64,000 nt of DNA, from NCBI GenBank assembly GCA_003864495.1, contig ML133457.1, positions 248,001 to 312,000 on the forward strand, in the 5' to 3' direction. This DNA is from Nemopilema nomurai. Its lineage: Eukaryota > Cnidaria > Scyphozoa > Rhizostomeae > Rhizostomatidae. How positions within the stretch are numbered: the stretch's first letter is position 1; each line of letters starts with the position of its first letter. Shown here one piece after another: positions 23,901-34,593 of the stretch. The notes beneath the pieces are model-generated. The model saw only the letters and a list, made by a program, of their open reading frames with translations. It was not told the DNA's origin and ran no database searches. The translations under genes were made by a program, and so were the position numbers.

Positions 23901-26900
23901 GCCTCCTATCTGATAGCATCAAGCATAGTGTACTAAATGCTCTCTCTACAGCAGAATTTGAGCACTTATGGAAATAATAATCTCTGCACAGAGGCAAAGA
24001 TTAGGGAATTCTTCGTGTTTAAATTCAAGTATTTTTAGCCACAAAGACCAGACAGTGCTTCAATGATAATAGGCCTTTACAAATGCCTTGAATGATTTCC
24101 ATTCGAAGAAAACCCTCTATATTCACCATTAATTAACCTAAAGGGGAAGGCAGAAATTTGAACAAAAGCTGATGACTGCCATGTTTCAGGGGGAATTCAA
24201 ACATAGCAAAGAGATTAGCCTATTTAAATAAAACAATTTTGGCAACTGAATCAACACATCATATGTTGCTCAGCTAATTAAAAACAAAAGTTCCAATTTT
24301 TCTTTAAAGAAAACAATTTTATGAAAGTCAAAAGCAACCTTCAAGTCTAATATACATATCATGCGTGTGATAAATCGCTTGCATTATTGGCAACATGTGT
24401 GTCAACCTCAATGACCAAGACTGCAAACATGAATTTAAAGCTAAAATGCAATATGCAATCAGTTTCTATTTAACATAAAATATTATCAAGTAATAGCGAT
24501 GACAGTATGAACTAGAAATCTGTAATTCATTGATTGACTTTCCATAGACAATATAAACCCAGAAGATGATCATCTGTTAATGTCTTACATGATAATTGCC
24601 ACAAACATTTTAAACACTATGCTTCAAATACCTTCTCCTGGGTTTTGTCTACAGCATGATCTAAGTCCAAATCCCCTTGACCATATTTCACTCTGATAAT
24701 ATCCAGTGTTTGTGTTTCAATTTCTGTCTCGATCTGAAAAAGGATACAACATTGACAAATACTTTTCAAACAATATAAAATTTGATCACGAAAATCAAAA
24801 TAATTTTACTGAAGAAGTTGGAGTCTCTGGAAACAATGTAGGACAGGATGTTAAAATAAATTCAGAGAAAAATGCAATACTTGATTTTCAAAATTCTTAT
24901 GTAATTCAATATTTCTGTAGTTACAAGTTCCTTTACGACTGAATCAGTCCTCAGGGGAACAAAAAAAGATTGAAGTGAGAGGCTGGCTACTTTTTCTTTT
25001 CTCAAGCCAACTTTCATTGTAGGATGCCATTAAACAATCCACCATAGAAAGCTAATTACAAACTACACCACAAACACAGTTACCAACCCTTTCCATTAAA
25101 AATTGTGGACCTTGTAGCATGTTTTTTGGAAATTTAGATACCTGTCTGTCACAAATAGATTGGAACTAAATGGGTGCCCTTAGGCCATTTATCAATGATT
25201 TATTGGATATAAAATCTTGTCATCAGACAAACGAATTGCTTAAGTTGTCAGCAACTTATCAGTTATAGCTACTCCACTTAGTATAAACATCTCAGCCCAA
25301 AACTTTGTAAATGAAAAGCCTTTTGCAAATCAAAGTTTTCAAATAGATTTTGTCGCAATTAAAAACAGAGAAATGTTTCACCTTGTCTCTGAACAAAAAG
25401 CCCAAAATACCGCAAGCAATTTCTGCACAGAAGATTATCAGCAGCATAAAGAAGAACTGAAAAAAAGAAAATATTATCAATAATGTTTTTTACATGCACA
25501 CAGGGCCCTATTTACAACTGCCAGAGCCCTGGACCATAAGTTGACGAGGTCCCCTAAAATATGCTAAAGTAGTTTGTGCCATGCAATATGATTCATCAAC
25601 AGCACTTTGTATAGGCCCAACAAAATTTTGCTTGGGGCCCCCTAAAATTAAAATCTATTTGTATCACTGCGCGCACACAATAAATTTGGATATCCTTCAG
25701 TTTGAAATAGGATAAATTTCATGGTAATTAAGTGTCTGTTTATCTGAACTAAAGAGATGATGATGGGTATTGACTGTGGACAAATAGATGTCCTTAGTGG
25801 AATGAGAAACTATCTGTGCAAGAGCAACTTTGCTTCTACTGGCAGATCCCATTTGTACCGTTAATTATGATTTATCATTGGTTTGGGTAAAGTTTAGCAG
25901 GTCTTTTCGTTTGATCCAAGCGTTAGCTTGCGATCATGTCAGCTAATTTACTCATGCTACCCTTTAATAGCTTGGGTAAAAATTCCAACAAATTCAACGC
26001 TGGTTTTTTTGGGAAACTAATTCGATTTCTTGTCAAATTGTCTGTATTTTTTATCAACAAACATATTTCCAGTCATCTCTTGAGGCAGTGACAAAAAACG
26101 ATGCACAGCTCAAAGCACCAGAAACCTTATTACCACGAGCGATCGCTCTCGCAATAGGAATCAGGTGACTGCTAGGGCACTTGCGTAGGCTGCATCTTAC
26201 AAAAAGACCTGGTTTAGATTCAGTAATCAGTTTGGATGACTTACACTTCCAAGCAGGCATTTGCTTTCTTTAATTGCTCCTGCACATCCACAGAATCCTG
26301 TTAGCATAACAATGGATCCAGCCCCCATGAGAATGGCAGATGGCACTTTGAAGGAGTATTTCCCCATGAATTCATTCAACGTGCCAGGGTCCACATACAT
26401 CCATACACCAACACCAAGGACTCCCATTCCAGCCAGCTAGTTAAAAATGAATAATGTGAAACATATGCAATACAATAACCATGAATGAATGAATAAATGA
26501 CAATAACCAAGCATATAGAGTTTCGTTTGACCAATCAGCGTTACTTAACACCTAACTTTAGAAGAGCCCAAGGGAAAAGACAAACTCTTTCTATATACAA
26601 AGAATGGGATTTTCCATTGAAATATAGACAGACTCCAAAACACCTAGGTGAAAGGACGACCTAGCTTGCCCAATTATACGAAAATTGTTGTCACTGTATG
26701 TTTTGGCGCAATCTGGATTCTCTAAAAGATGTTGTCCTATAGCCGAATCACAATTAATTTGGGCATTGCGTCTTTTAAAATGTCGATGCGGCTGCTCTCT
26801 TTCTGCAGACGTTTTGGTCCTTATTCTCGTGGGAACATGCTGCGTTATTCTATCCTCCAATCTTTGAGTAATGTGTCCTACCTACTTGAGCTTCACATTG

Positions 26901-28923
26901 GCAACAAAATTTGTAAACAACTAAACTTTTTTTGAGGGCAGAACCGCAATCCTTTTGGGTGGAAGGAAACATGGTCTTGGCATTGTAGACCACACAAGGA
27001 TTCACAGCTGAGTAGCATAAAATGGTGGCTCTTTTATTTGATTTTCAAATTTTAGAGAAATGTCACCAATCCAAGGTAGTTTGAGATAAACAGGGCACTT
27101 TTCAGGTCCAAAAAGCTTGTCAGTGATGAAACTGGCAATTTTATGTTCGAAATACCTTGAGATGACATCTGCAGGGTAGCCATTTTCAATAAGGATACGT
27201 TTTATTTTATCGAGTTCAGAAGTGAGATTACTTTTGGAGCAAATCATGAGGATGAGTAGTTTTCAGACCAAGAGTACATTGAAAAGCTGTCAATGCACTT
27301 CTGTGTGAGCCCTAGCAATTACTTGATTTATTAAAACATTCAAAATTTCATCACAGCCTTGGTAAATATAGCACACAAGTGTTGACTTGGAACAAGCGTT
27401 CTTGTCACATAGCATTATAATGAGGGCTGTTGAATATCTCTGTCTACATCAACCACAAAGGAAGCAATTATGGCCATTAGCATACAATAAAAAACACCTG
27501 CAGAATGATTCATAATACATTAATGTGGTTTCAATGATTCATTGTTGTTTATGAAGATAGGTATCACATGATTTTTATCAACCTTGGGCTTGTCTTTGAT
27601 TAGAAATGCACACAGATTTTGCCTGAATTGAACACAATTTCAACTGTGAAATCAATTATTAACCTTTGTGTATCAATCTCAACTGATGCCATTTCAAGTG
27701 CCTAAAGATTTGCAGATGAATCATGTTCTTATTAAAGAAGCCTAATAATAGAAAGCTTTGTAATTATGCATTCTTGCTATTGAGTTAGATCAAGTTTATT
27801 ACAAATGAATGTTCTTGAGTTATAAGTTAAAACTATTTCCCGATAGAAATCACATCCCAAGGTTCACTGTTTAAAAAGGCATGAATCGGGACCTCACTAA
27901 ACCTTGCCCTAGTTCAGTAGCATAAGGTGGCCAGACAATGATGCAAAACTATGCAAACTTTTTCTGATAACAAAATCTTGCGAACAATGTTTTAAAGTAG
28001 ATAACAAGGACAAAGTACGAATTGAACTGAAAGATGATATTCCCACGCAACAAGAAAGAGTTCGTTGGTGGATCTTTCAAAGTTGAAACGGAGCGAAATA
28101 AAATCTTACTGCTTGTACAAATACTTACGTAGTCGTTGCATCCTAGTGAAACCATAAGAAAATATATAAAAGCTTAGTTGAATCCATTATAAAGAATGCA
28201 ATTATTGTGCCAAGAGCAAGGTAGAGAACATATTCTGGGTTTCGTCGCGCAAACAGGAAGTAAAGTGCAATCCCGTTTCAATGCAGAGATTTCGACAAAA
28301 ATGAAAGTTTACTTTATCCTCTGATAAGAATCAATGAACGTCCCACAAATTTCGGTGATGTAATGGGTGTTTTAGTTCGCAAACAATTGAAATTACACCC
28401 CCTACCAGCAACCTTCAATTACTTTTGGGCGAGGCTACTTTCTCAATAGCTTGGTAATTAAACATTTCATTGAAGTTCAAAGTCGAACATAAATGTAGTT
28501 ATCAGAGGCCTTTTCCTGCAATAGTATTAGTCAGAATGTTAACCTTTTATTGACTCCTAATATGAGATCGTCCATTCCTACTGTCTTTCCTAATTTCACC
28601 TAACAGAGCTGTATACAAGTACAAGATTGCCAACATGAGTAGTTTGCCAACACTAGTTTAGAAACTTGCTGAGACTGGAGATAACAACAAAAAATATCTA
28701 AAATATAACAAACAGAACTAGATTTACCTGCAACTTTTGACAAATAAAGGACACATGACCAAGAAGCAGGGGCACCGAATATGATACGTAAACTTAGGCC
28801 TTGCCATGCTAATAGTACAAGGTACTATAAGAATGGAAATTTACTTACAAAATAAATAATACTCACCCAGAAGACAAAGTTGAATGAGAACAACAAGTAT
28901 TTAATGCACCGTATTGCACCCAT
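20960..28923 (-). CDS. Tetraspanin C, complete
   Basis: Complete tetraspanin of 240 residues. Minus-strand exons: 28867-28923, 26245-26436, 25382-25456, 24632-24733, 22773-22931, 21413-21496, 20960-21013 (TAA at 20960-20962). All introns are phase 0, GT-AG. It starts MGAIRCIKYLLFSFNFVFW (TM1); the TM1-TM2 exon ends in GCAGAIKESK; TM3 is FFFMLLIIFCAEIACG. The large loop has KCCG, PKSCC, ICTS and SC (six cysteines). TM4 continues into ILGMIFALCLFF and a short SIDSN tail. The 192- and 75-bp exons are the same size as in A and B, while the loop exon (159 bp) and its predecessor (102 bp) differ, as expected for the variable partner-binding loop. The intron 26437-28866 holds a decayed Penelope-like element in the same orientation. 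Confidence 0.93.
22165..22253 (-). mobile_element. Penelope-like 3' region fragment
   Basis: Short copy, reverse orientation, of the PLE 3' region (ccgacactcctcagag ... gtcggaaaataacc ... gaataaatagccc ... gcggatcgaaaacactag). It lies in the intron between the fifth and sixth exons of tetraspanin C. On the minus strand it keeps CTGAGGA and GAAA, but the flanking stem I strands are mutated. Confidence 0.6.
22965..23135. repeat. ATATGAT-rich simple repeat
   Basis: atatatatatatatgattgg followed by degenerate gatatgatatg units, in tetraspanin C intron 22932-24631. Confidence 0.8.
26515..27247 (-). pseudogene. Decayed Penelope-like retroelement (RT tail + GIY-YIG endonuclease)
   Basis: Remnant of a Penelope-like element inside an intron of tetraspanin C, same strand. 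At 27002-27247 is the C-terminal RT-linked region (ILIENGYPADVISRYFEHK ... CPVYLKLPWIGDISLKFENQ). A frameshift and stops follow, then a linker with cysteines (VYKFCCQCEAQVGRT, the remains of a GIY-YIG motif). At 26591-26860 comes RLEDRITQHVPTRIR, then HLLENPDCAKTYSDNNFRII and LGVLESVYISMENPILC, the end of the endonuclease domain. Below 26590 the element's 3' untranslated region begins; it is shared with other copies in this window. At least one frameshift separates the pieces, so it is not functional. The assignment rests on recognising the PLE domain order. Confidence 0.75.
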
Positions 28924-29115
28924 GTTTATAAGTATCAACAAAGACTTGGGCGTTTTTAACCTTATCTCCCTCCGCTTCGGTATAACTCTTATTGCGTTTC
29001 CTACCCGCACTGAGTTACTTGCAAAGCGAAGCAATCGGAATCAACCAATCAGCGACCGCTACCCACATTGTGTTGATCTTGACAATGGAATGTCATCTTT
29101 CAGCCAATCAGATAG
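28924..29115 (-). promoter_or_regulatory. Likely tetraspanin C promoter with two CCAAT boxes
   Basis: Upstream of the ATG at 28923 are two inverted CCAAT boxes as read on the transcribed strand: accaatcagcg (about 29043-29053) and gccaatcaga (about 29102-29111), both fitting NF-Y sites. They lie about 120 and 180 bp upstream. No TATA box recognised. Confidence 0.4.
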
Positions 29116-32100
29116 CTTTCTATTGTAAGTCAAATCATTTACAACGAAACCATGGAAACGACTGAGACTAACAGTTTAATGGATGACGCCCATCCTAAAT
29201 ATATCAAATGACACTTTTTGTGTGACTCATATTTCGCCAGAACAGGCATTTCTTAGCCATGGTCGTTCCATGCTTCCCCCAGCATATTGAGGCTTGCGAA
29301 GCATGAAGGTTTATCAGATAGAATATAATCCGAAGTGTCACTCTCAACAAAAATACCCGGAACCCCATTTCAAAAACTTCATTCGCTATGTAGGCTGTTC
29401 CCATAACTATTCAAGGCATGTCGAAAATGGCCTATACAAAACTGTTCAATGATAGATATTGATAGTAGGAAAGAATTTTGACCGAAGGCCGACCACATTC
29501 AAAATAACAATGTTAGTCAAACAAAAACAAGTTTTCAGTACATGATTCGCTTGAAAATAATGGTTTCAAAACAGCCATTGGTTTCAAAAGACCGTTTTTT
29601 CATCTAGCCGCAATTCTCAGAATCAGCACATTCTTAACACTAAATAAAGGTGAATGCACTTTCAGCACCAATATTGAGACACGAATGGCCCAAAAAATGT
29701 TTATAAGTAATAAATCGCCCCTAAGGGTATTTGTAACAAATGCCGTAATCCAATGTCTGAATTGGTTTGATAAATATTTGTTTGAAATGTACCCCCGGCT
29801 TTCAAGCACAGAGGAACAAGGCATTGAGGAAATGTTGTAAGTTGGTCAACCAGTAAAGCTTTTTAGTATTTGAAGGATGTTGACTATGCGTGTAAAAACT
29901 TTATACAATTCATTTGACATTCAGTCAAATCACATTCACAGATCTGGTTTCTGATAAGAATCGTCCCTTGATCTTACCTGGAGAAAGTCTAAAGGGCAAC
30001 CGTCTAGGGTTATTTTCACGATTAAAGCGGCAAAAAATAGCGTCTTAAACCAAACAAAAACTTGTTAATTCAATGCGGTAGAGCGGCAACTCTGCCGCAT
30101 TATTTCAGTAGTAACTTAATAATTACTCGCTTTTTTCATAAGGAACCACTTTTTAAGGAACCTACATGTAGAAGGCTGAAATATTAAAGAACTTATATTA
30201 CTAAAAACGAAATCACTAAGGAACTTTTCGATTTGAATTTTTTTTATAACTGCAAGCATCAAGAACTAAAAAGCCGGTTCCATTCATTTGCAGCGAATAC
30301 TCGCATAGATTGTTTGCTATTCGTGTGTCAAGTGCTTCATTGAGTAGTTTCTGAATTTGCTGTCTCACCCCTCTCTCTATCCGATGATGTTAATGGAATT
30401 TACATCTTTTTATTGATTCTTTCGTTCCATATTTGTTAAATAGAAATATGAGGAACAAGGCTTCAAAAACTCAATAACTCACACTACGGGCGTGTTATGG
30501 ATGTTTGGTGTACAGAGACAATAATTACAGTAATTACAAACTTTTCCTGTATCCCAGATTTTTACCCGACCTCTCATCCTCCTATAACCCCCTTCTTCAC
30601 GATATGTTGTGACGATATCTCGGGAAAACATCATTCCTCTTACTACAACTTTATTAGGGGTATCAGAACTATAAATATTTAGGTACGGATCCTTTAACAT
30701 TTAGTTGATGTTTGGAATTCATTAACCATTAGGGACACGTAGGAATCAAGGTGAAGAAAAACAAAAAGGTCAATGATAGATTCATCTTAGCAATAGTTTC
30801 TTTTTATAAATAAAGCAGGTTAAGCTTATTAGAAGTCAACTTCGGTTTTGAAAAACTCAAAAAATAAATAGTTTTAAACCAAAAATTCAACTGCTAATAA
30901 ATACATAAAGTAAATACTGTTTAAAGGAAAAACTCAAACAGCATTTGAAAAGTAGAAGGAATCCTTTGGGCATCAGCTAAGTTGATAGTTGTACATATAG
31001 AAACTTTTGTGATTCATAAAAACACAAAATATAGCTTCAAGAGCTTTATAGGCTGTTAGCCTCATATTCCATTATATAATAAATTACTATTACTTATAAT
31101 TTATAACTACTATTAATATGATTATTAATTTTGTTATGTTTACTTATAGTTTCAGCTGAATAGAAAATGGAAAGTTTCCATCATTAAAACTGAAAGGTGT
31201 GCAATGGGTATTTATGACATTTATTTGGAGGGGACAAATGATTTTGACCTATCAGAAAATATACACAGGACTTCAAGCAGCATTGTAATTGCTAATTGTT
31301 ACAACTCCTTGACAATTAATTTCCATTTAATAAATTTTTAGTGTCATAATATCTAACATTTAGGCACTGGCTAGTTTTCTGCAACATCCCTTATAACAAT
31401 ATAGAATTAGGAACAGCTGAACAAATCATATGTGGGTTTATTCAAAAGGGCATATCTTGCCCCAACTGCCCCCTTTTTGCAAACAGCAAGGGTCAATCAC
31501 CACAGCTGTCCAAATCTTCAAGTGTCTTTGGTTGGGATAAAGCTGATATGATAATAATTTGATTTGTATTTTAGGTGTTGTACACAGTATTAGATAATAT
31601 TATATTAATACATACCTTTCATCTAGTAAATGCCAATGATACCATTAAAAAAACCTATTTAAAATAGATAAAAATAATTTATGCTGATAAATCAATCACA
31701 GTAATAATAAAGCACTTTGTAATGGCACAGTTAAATAATCAGATCACATGGCATTATTATTAGAGGTATAAAATTAGTTAGTTTCTAAACCAGTCTTGAT
31801 TAGTCTTAGAGGTGTAAGAGAAGATAAATTGAGGGAACAGTAATGGTTAAGTGCATAGGAAACTAACCTTCTTATATTCGCAAATTTAATTAAACAATAA
31901 CTAACCCAGAACACATTTAAGGATATCAACTTTCTTCTGGAGATTACACAAAATTAAAGTTAATTAAGTCTGTCAAATGGATAGGCAATAATTAAATTCT
32001 TTTGGTTCTGAAACTTAAGAAAAATTTTCCTTTGCTAATAGAAGAACATTTTACCAATATTCTAAATAAAATACAATTTAATGGGCCTTCAAACCTCTGT

Positions 32101-32441
32101 TGGGATCTTGGAAGCTAAAACTTTACAAGCTCACTTCATACATGCCTTTAAAGAGTCTAATTTTATGTTATCTAGTGTGCTAGACTACAATTTTAGGTGC
32201 AAAGTTAACATAATTTGCAAAGTAAGACATGACCCTTTTGGTTATAAGTATCCAAGGGTTACATGAAACCAGTTCTATATTGTTAGAAAATAACAGTGTG
32301 CTTCTTTGATATTATGCAACAAGTTTTTCAGCAACTAGGCAAAAGCAGTCACTCGCTATACTGCAGAATCTAAGGAAGTTAAGCTTAGATGATTATAATA
32401 TTTTGACATTAAATACCAACCATTAGTTTATTCTTTGCGCT
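29116..32441. other. Gene-poor AT-rich spacer
   Basis: Apart from the truncated MITE (30126-30381) and a small hairpin (aatgcggtagag...ctgccgcatt near 30072-30101), nothing recognised; only short chance ORFs. Confidence 0.5.
30126..30381 (-). mobile_element. GTTCCTTA-rich MITE, copy D (truncated)
   Basis: Reverse-orientation copy: cataaggaaccact, aaggaacctacatgtagaag, cgaatactcgcatagattgt, ctcacccctctctctat. One terminal repeat remains (ctcgcttttttcataaggaa); the other end is missing. Lies in the gene-poor spacer. Confidence 0.75.
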
Positions 32442-32906
32442 CTACTTAGAATCAGGTGGTTTATCTGTGGAGGTTGAACGCAAGAAGTATTCTTTTCTGT
32501 TATTATTCAAATGATGATTTGAATCTTTCTCTATTTTGGAGCCAGATCCCGACCTTGTTTTTCTAAGTCTTTGCTTCTTTGTATTTCTTTTGATCTTCAG
32601 GTCATTAATCATCTTGAAAGTGCTTTTGTAATGCTCTGTATTTGCATCCGAAGGAGAAAATTCTGGTGTGGGAACGGCTTTTTGCGTTGGTGTTTTGTAC
32701 AATTCCTCGACTTCCATTTGCTCCTCGTCTTCTTGTACATCATCATCCTGTATATTCTCTTCTTGGTAAAAAGTTGGAAACAGAGGCGGCATTTCGCTGT
32801 TTGGTGTCGATAAAGGCGAAGTGCACGGTGATATGGCATTGTTTTTGTACGATTCAACAGAACATTGCCTTCTTACTTGAACTCTCTTGCGAATATGGCC
32901 TAGCAT
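32442..32906 (-). CDS. Orphan 154-residue polar, probably nuclear protein
   Basis: Single uninterrupted ORF starting MLGHIRKRVQVRRQ. I do not recognise the family. The N-terminal third is basic and Ser/Pro-rich, with several TP and SP dipeptides (possible proline-directed kinase sites). Next comes an acidic stretch (NIQDDDVQEDEEQMEVEE), then a lysine/arginine cluster (LKIKRNTKKQRLRKTR) that looks like a nuclear localisation signal, and a polar tail ending in DSK. No membrane segment or signal peptide is seen. An in-frame TAA lies just upstream of the ATG, so this ATG is the start unless a splice acceptor close to it is used. An overlapping plus-strand ORF of 129 codons exists, but its Cys/Leu/His-rich composition looks like a shadow. 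Could be a single-exon gene or the last exon of a spliced one. Confidence 0.45.
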   Translation of the reverse strand: MLGHIRKRVQVRRQCSVESYKNNAISPCTSPLSTPNSEMPPLFPTFYQEENIQDDDVQEDEEQMEVEELYKTPTQKAVPTPEFSPSDANTEHYKSTFKMINDLKIKRNTKKQRLRKTRSGSGSKIEKDSNHHLNNNRKEYFLRSTSTDKPPDSK

Positions 32907-33027
32907 CTTCGTTGCTTGCTCGACAAGTTATCCTTTCATTGGACCAGAGGCTTCAATCACAAGAACTTCCTAAAAACCCAGCCTTGATTGTGGTGGGAAA
33001 TAAAAACTATTGGATGCCACCTCGAGC

Positions 33028-33487
33028 CTAGGACGAGATATTCAAAAACACCTTTTCCGTTATTACTACCTCACCTGTGGTTTTGAAGCTGCAATTATCC
33101 TTTCATCGACATAATTACTGCGCCCTTGGGTCTGGAACTATAAACCCATGTAGTAATGAATAGGCTAGTCCCATTTCCATTGCATTCTTTAAGGCCAGTA
33201 TTCTACAATCGGCGGATTTCATCGAATGAATAAATTTTGTCAGGGCGTCAATCAACCAGCTTTGGTAAAACAGCTGTAAAATCAATTTAATCCCTTGACG
33301 GGAAAGTGATTCGTGCCTTATTACTTCGAATCAAATTATTCTTATACCAGCTTAGTATCAGATTTGTACACCGCAAGGCAGTAAAATCCAACTTCTTTTT
33401 TCCAACTTCTTTCATTTCCAGTTCCAGGCAAGATGGGCAAATGGCTACGCTTGGAGCCTCGTTTTTGCTTTGAAGCTTCGTTTTCAT
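33028..33487 (-). CDS. Candidate three-exon small protein (77 residues)
   Basis: Tentative model, minus-strand exons 33372-33487, 33146-33202 and 33028-33088. It starts MKTKLQSKNEAPSVAICPSC. The phase-2 donor (GCG|GTGTAC) joins to an acceptor at 33203-33204 and restores an amphipathic stretch, RILALKNAMEMGLAYSLLHG. A second phase-2 junction joins to the final exon (FKTTGEVV...) with TAG at 33028-33030. Three consecutive frame-compatible exons are suggestive, but each is short, no family is recognised, and the second donor (GG|GTTTAT) is weak. The exons might instead be the 5' part of a transcript continuing to the orphan ORF at 32442-32906, although I could not find a stop-free junction. Confidence 0.25.
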
Positions 33488-34593
33488 CAGTTATATACGT
33501 AATACGTTATTATATCTTTCAACGTAAATTGAGATTTATTACAAATTCTTCATACAATTGCGATTGCTCTTGGGAAAAGTACTCCCACTTGCTTAATAAA
33601 TATTTACTCAACCGTGTTTAAACAACTAATTGAAGTGATTGAAACGTTTTAAGAAGTTTACACCTAGTGCATTCATTTTTGGGTTGAAAACACAAACATG
33701 AAACCTGGACAAAGAAAGATCCGGGTTTTCATGTCTGTCTTTTCATAAATTTAGGCAATTTTAGTGCAGTATTTGCAGAGTCCATGCTCATCTGTTAGAA
33801 ATAACCGTATAAAAATTATAGAGTCACCTATGTTTGGGTATAAAAGCAAATTCATATCAAAAGTTTTATCTGTTGGAGACATGCATTCTTGTAAGAAGCC
33901 ATTCAAAACACTCAATTTAATCAGAAAAGATTTCAGTGGAGACTTAATTTTCTTATTCAACACAGTAAGAACTCACACAAAAAAATATTTCATTTTCAAA
34001 AGAACTTTGACCATAATATTTTTCTAAATCAACGTCCTTGATACTCCTTCATACAAGGTTGCCACTAAAACTAGACATGTATTCAGATAACTACAAAGTA
34101 AGCAAATGCTGCAATATTGAAGCATATTTTAATGAAATTAGCATCCAGTAAGATTATGACTGATGAAAATAGTTGCAGGTGTACTTCCGGGAGAAAGTTG
34201 CCACTCAATGGTGGGATGTGAGATATCAGAAGTGTGTGTATGTTAGGTTTCTAAAAACAGATCATAAACTTTCCTTCATCTGTCTCTCATATGTCAAAGC
34301 AAGGTCGCATTCATAATAAGAACCTTGATTAGAAAACATCAAGAAAACTTCCAAACAGCTATAACTTCATTGACAATATGCTGTCAATATGACACCAATT
34401 CAGAATTCAAATCAACAAGCCGATTTGCCAATCCGGCCTATTACTTAATTCTATGTCACATTCTTTAATAAGATACAGTAATTACTAGAACTACGATGTA
34501 TTTTGCCATACACATTGTTACATAGGTAGGTTTTATGTGGCAAGCAACAATAAGCGTGCTGAACTCAGTGCACTGTTTGGGTATAACAAGATG
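33488..34593. other. Spacer downstream of the PAQR gene
   Basis: AT-rich, includes the PAQR 3' untranslated region on the minus strand. No supported gene. Confidence 0.45.
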
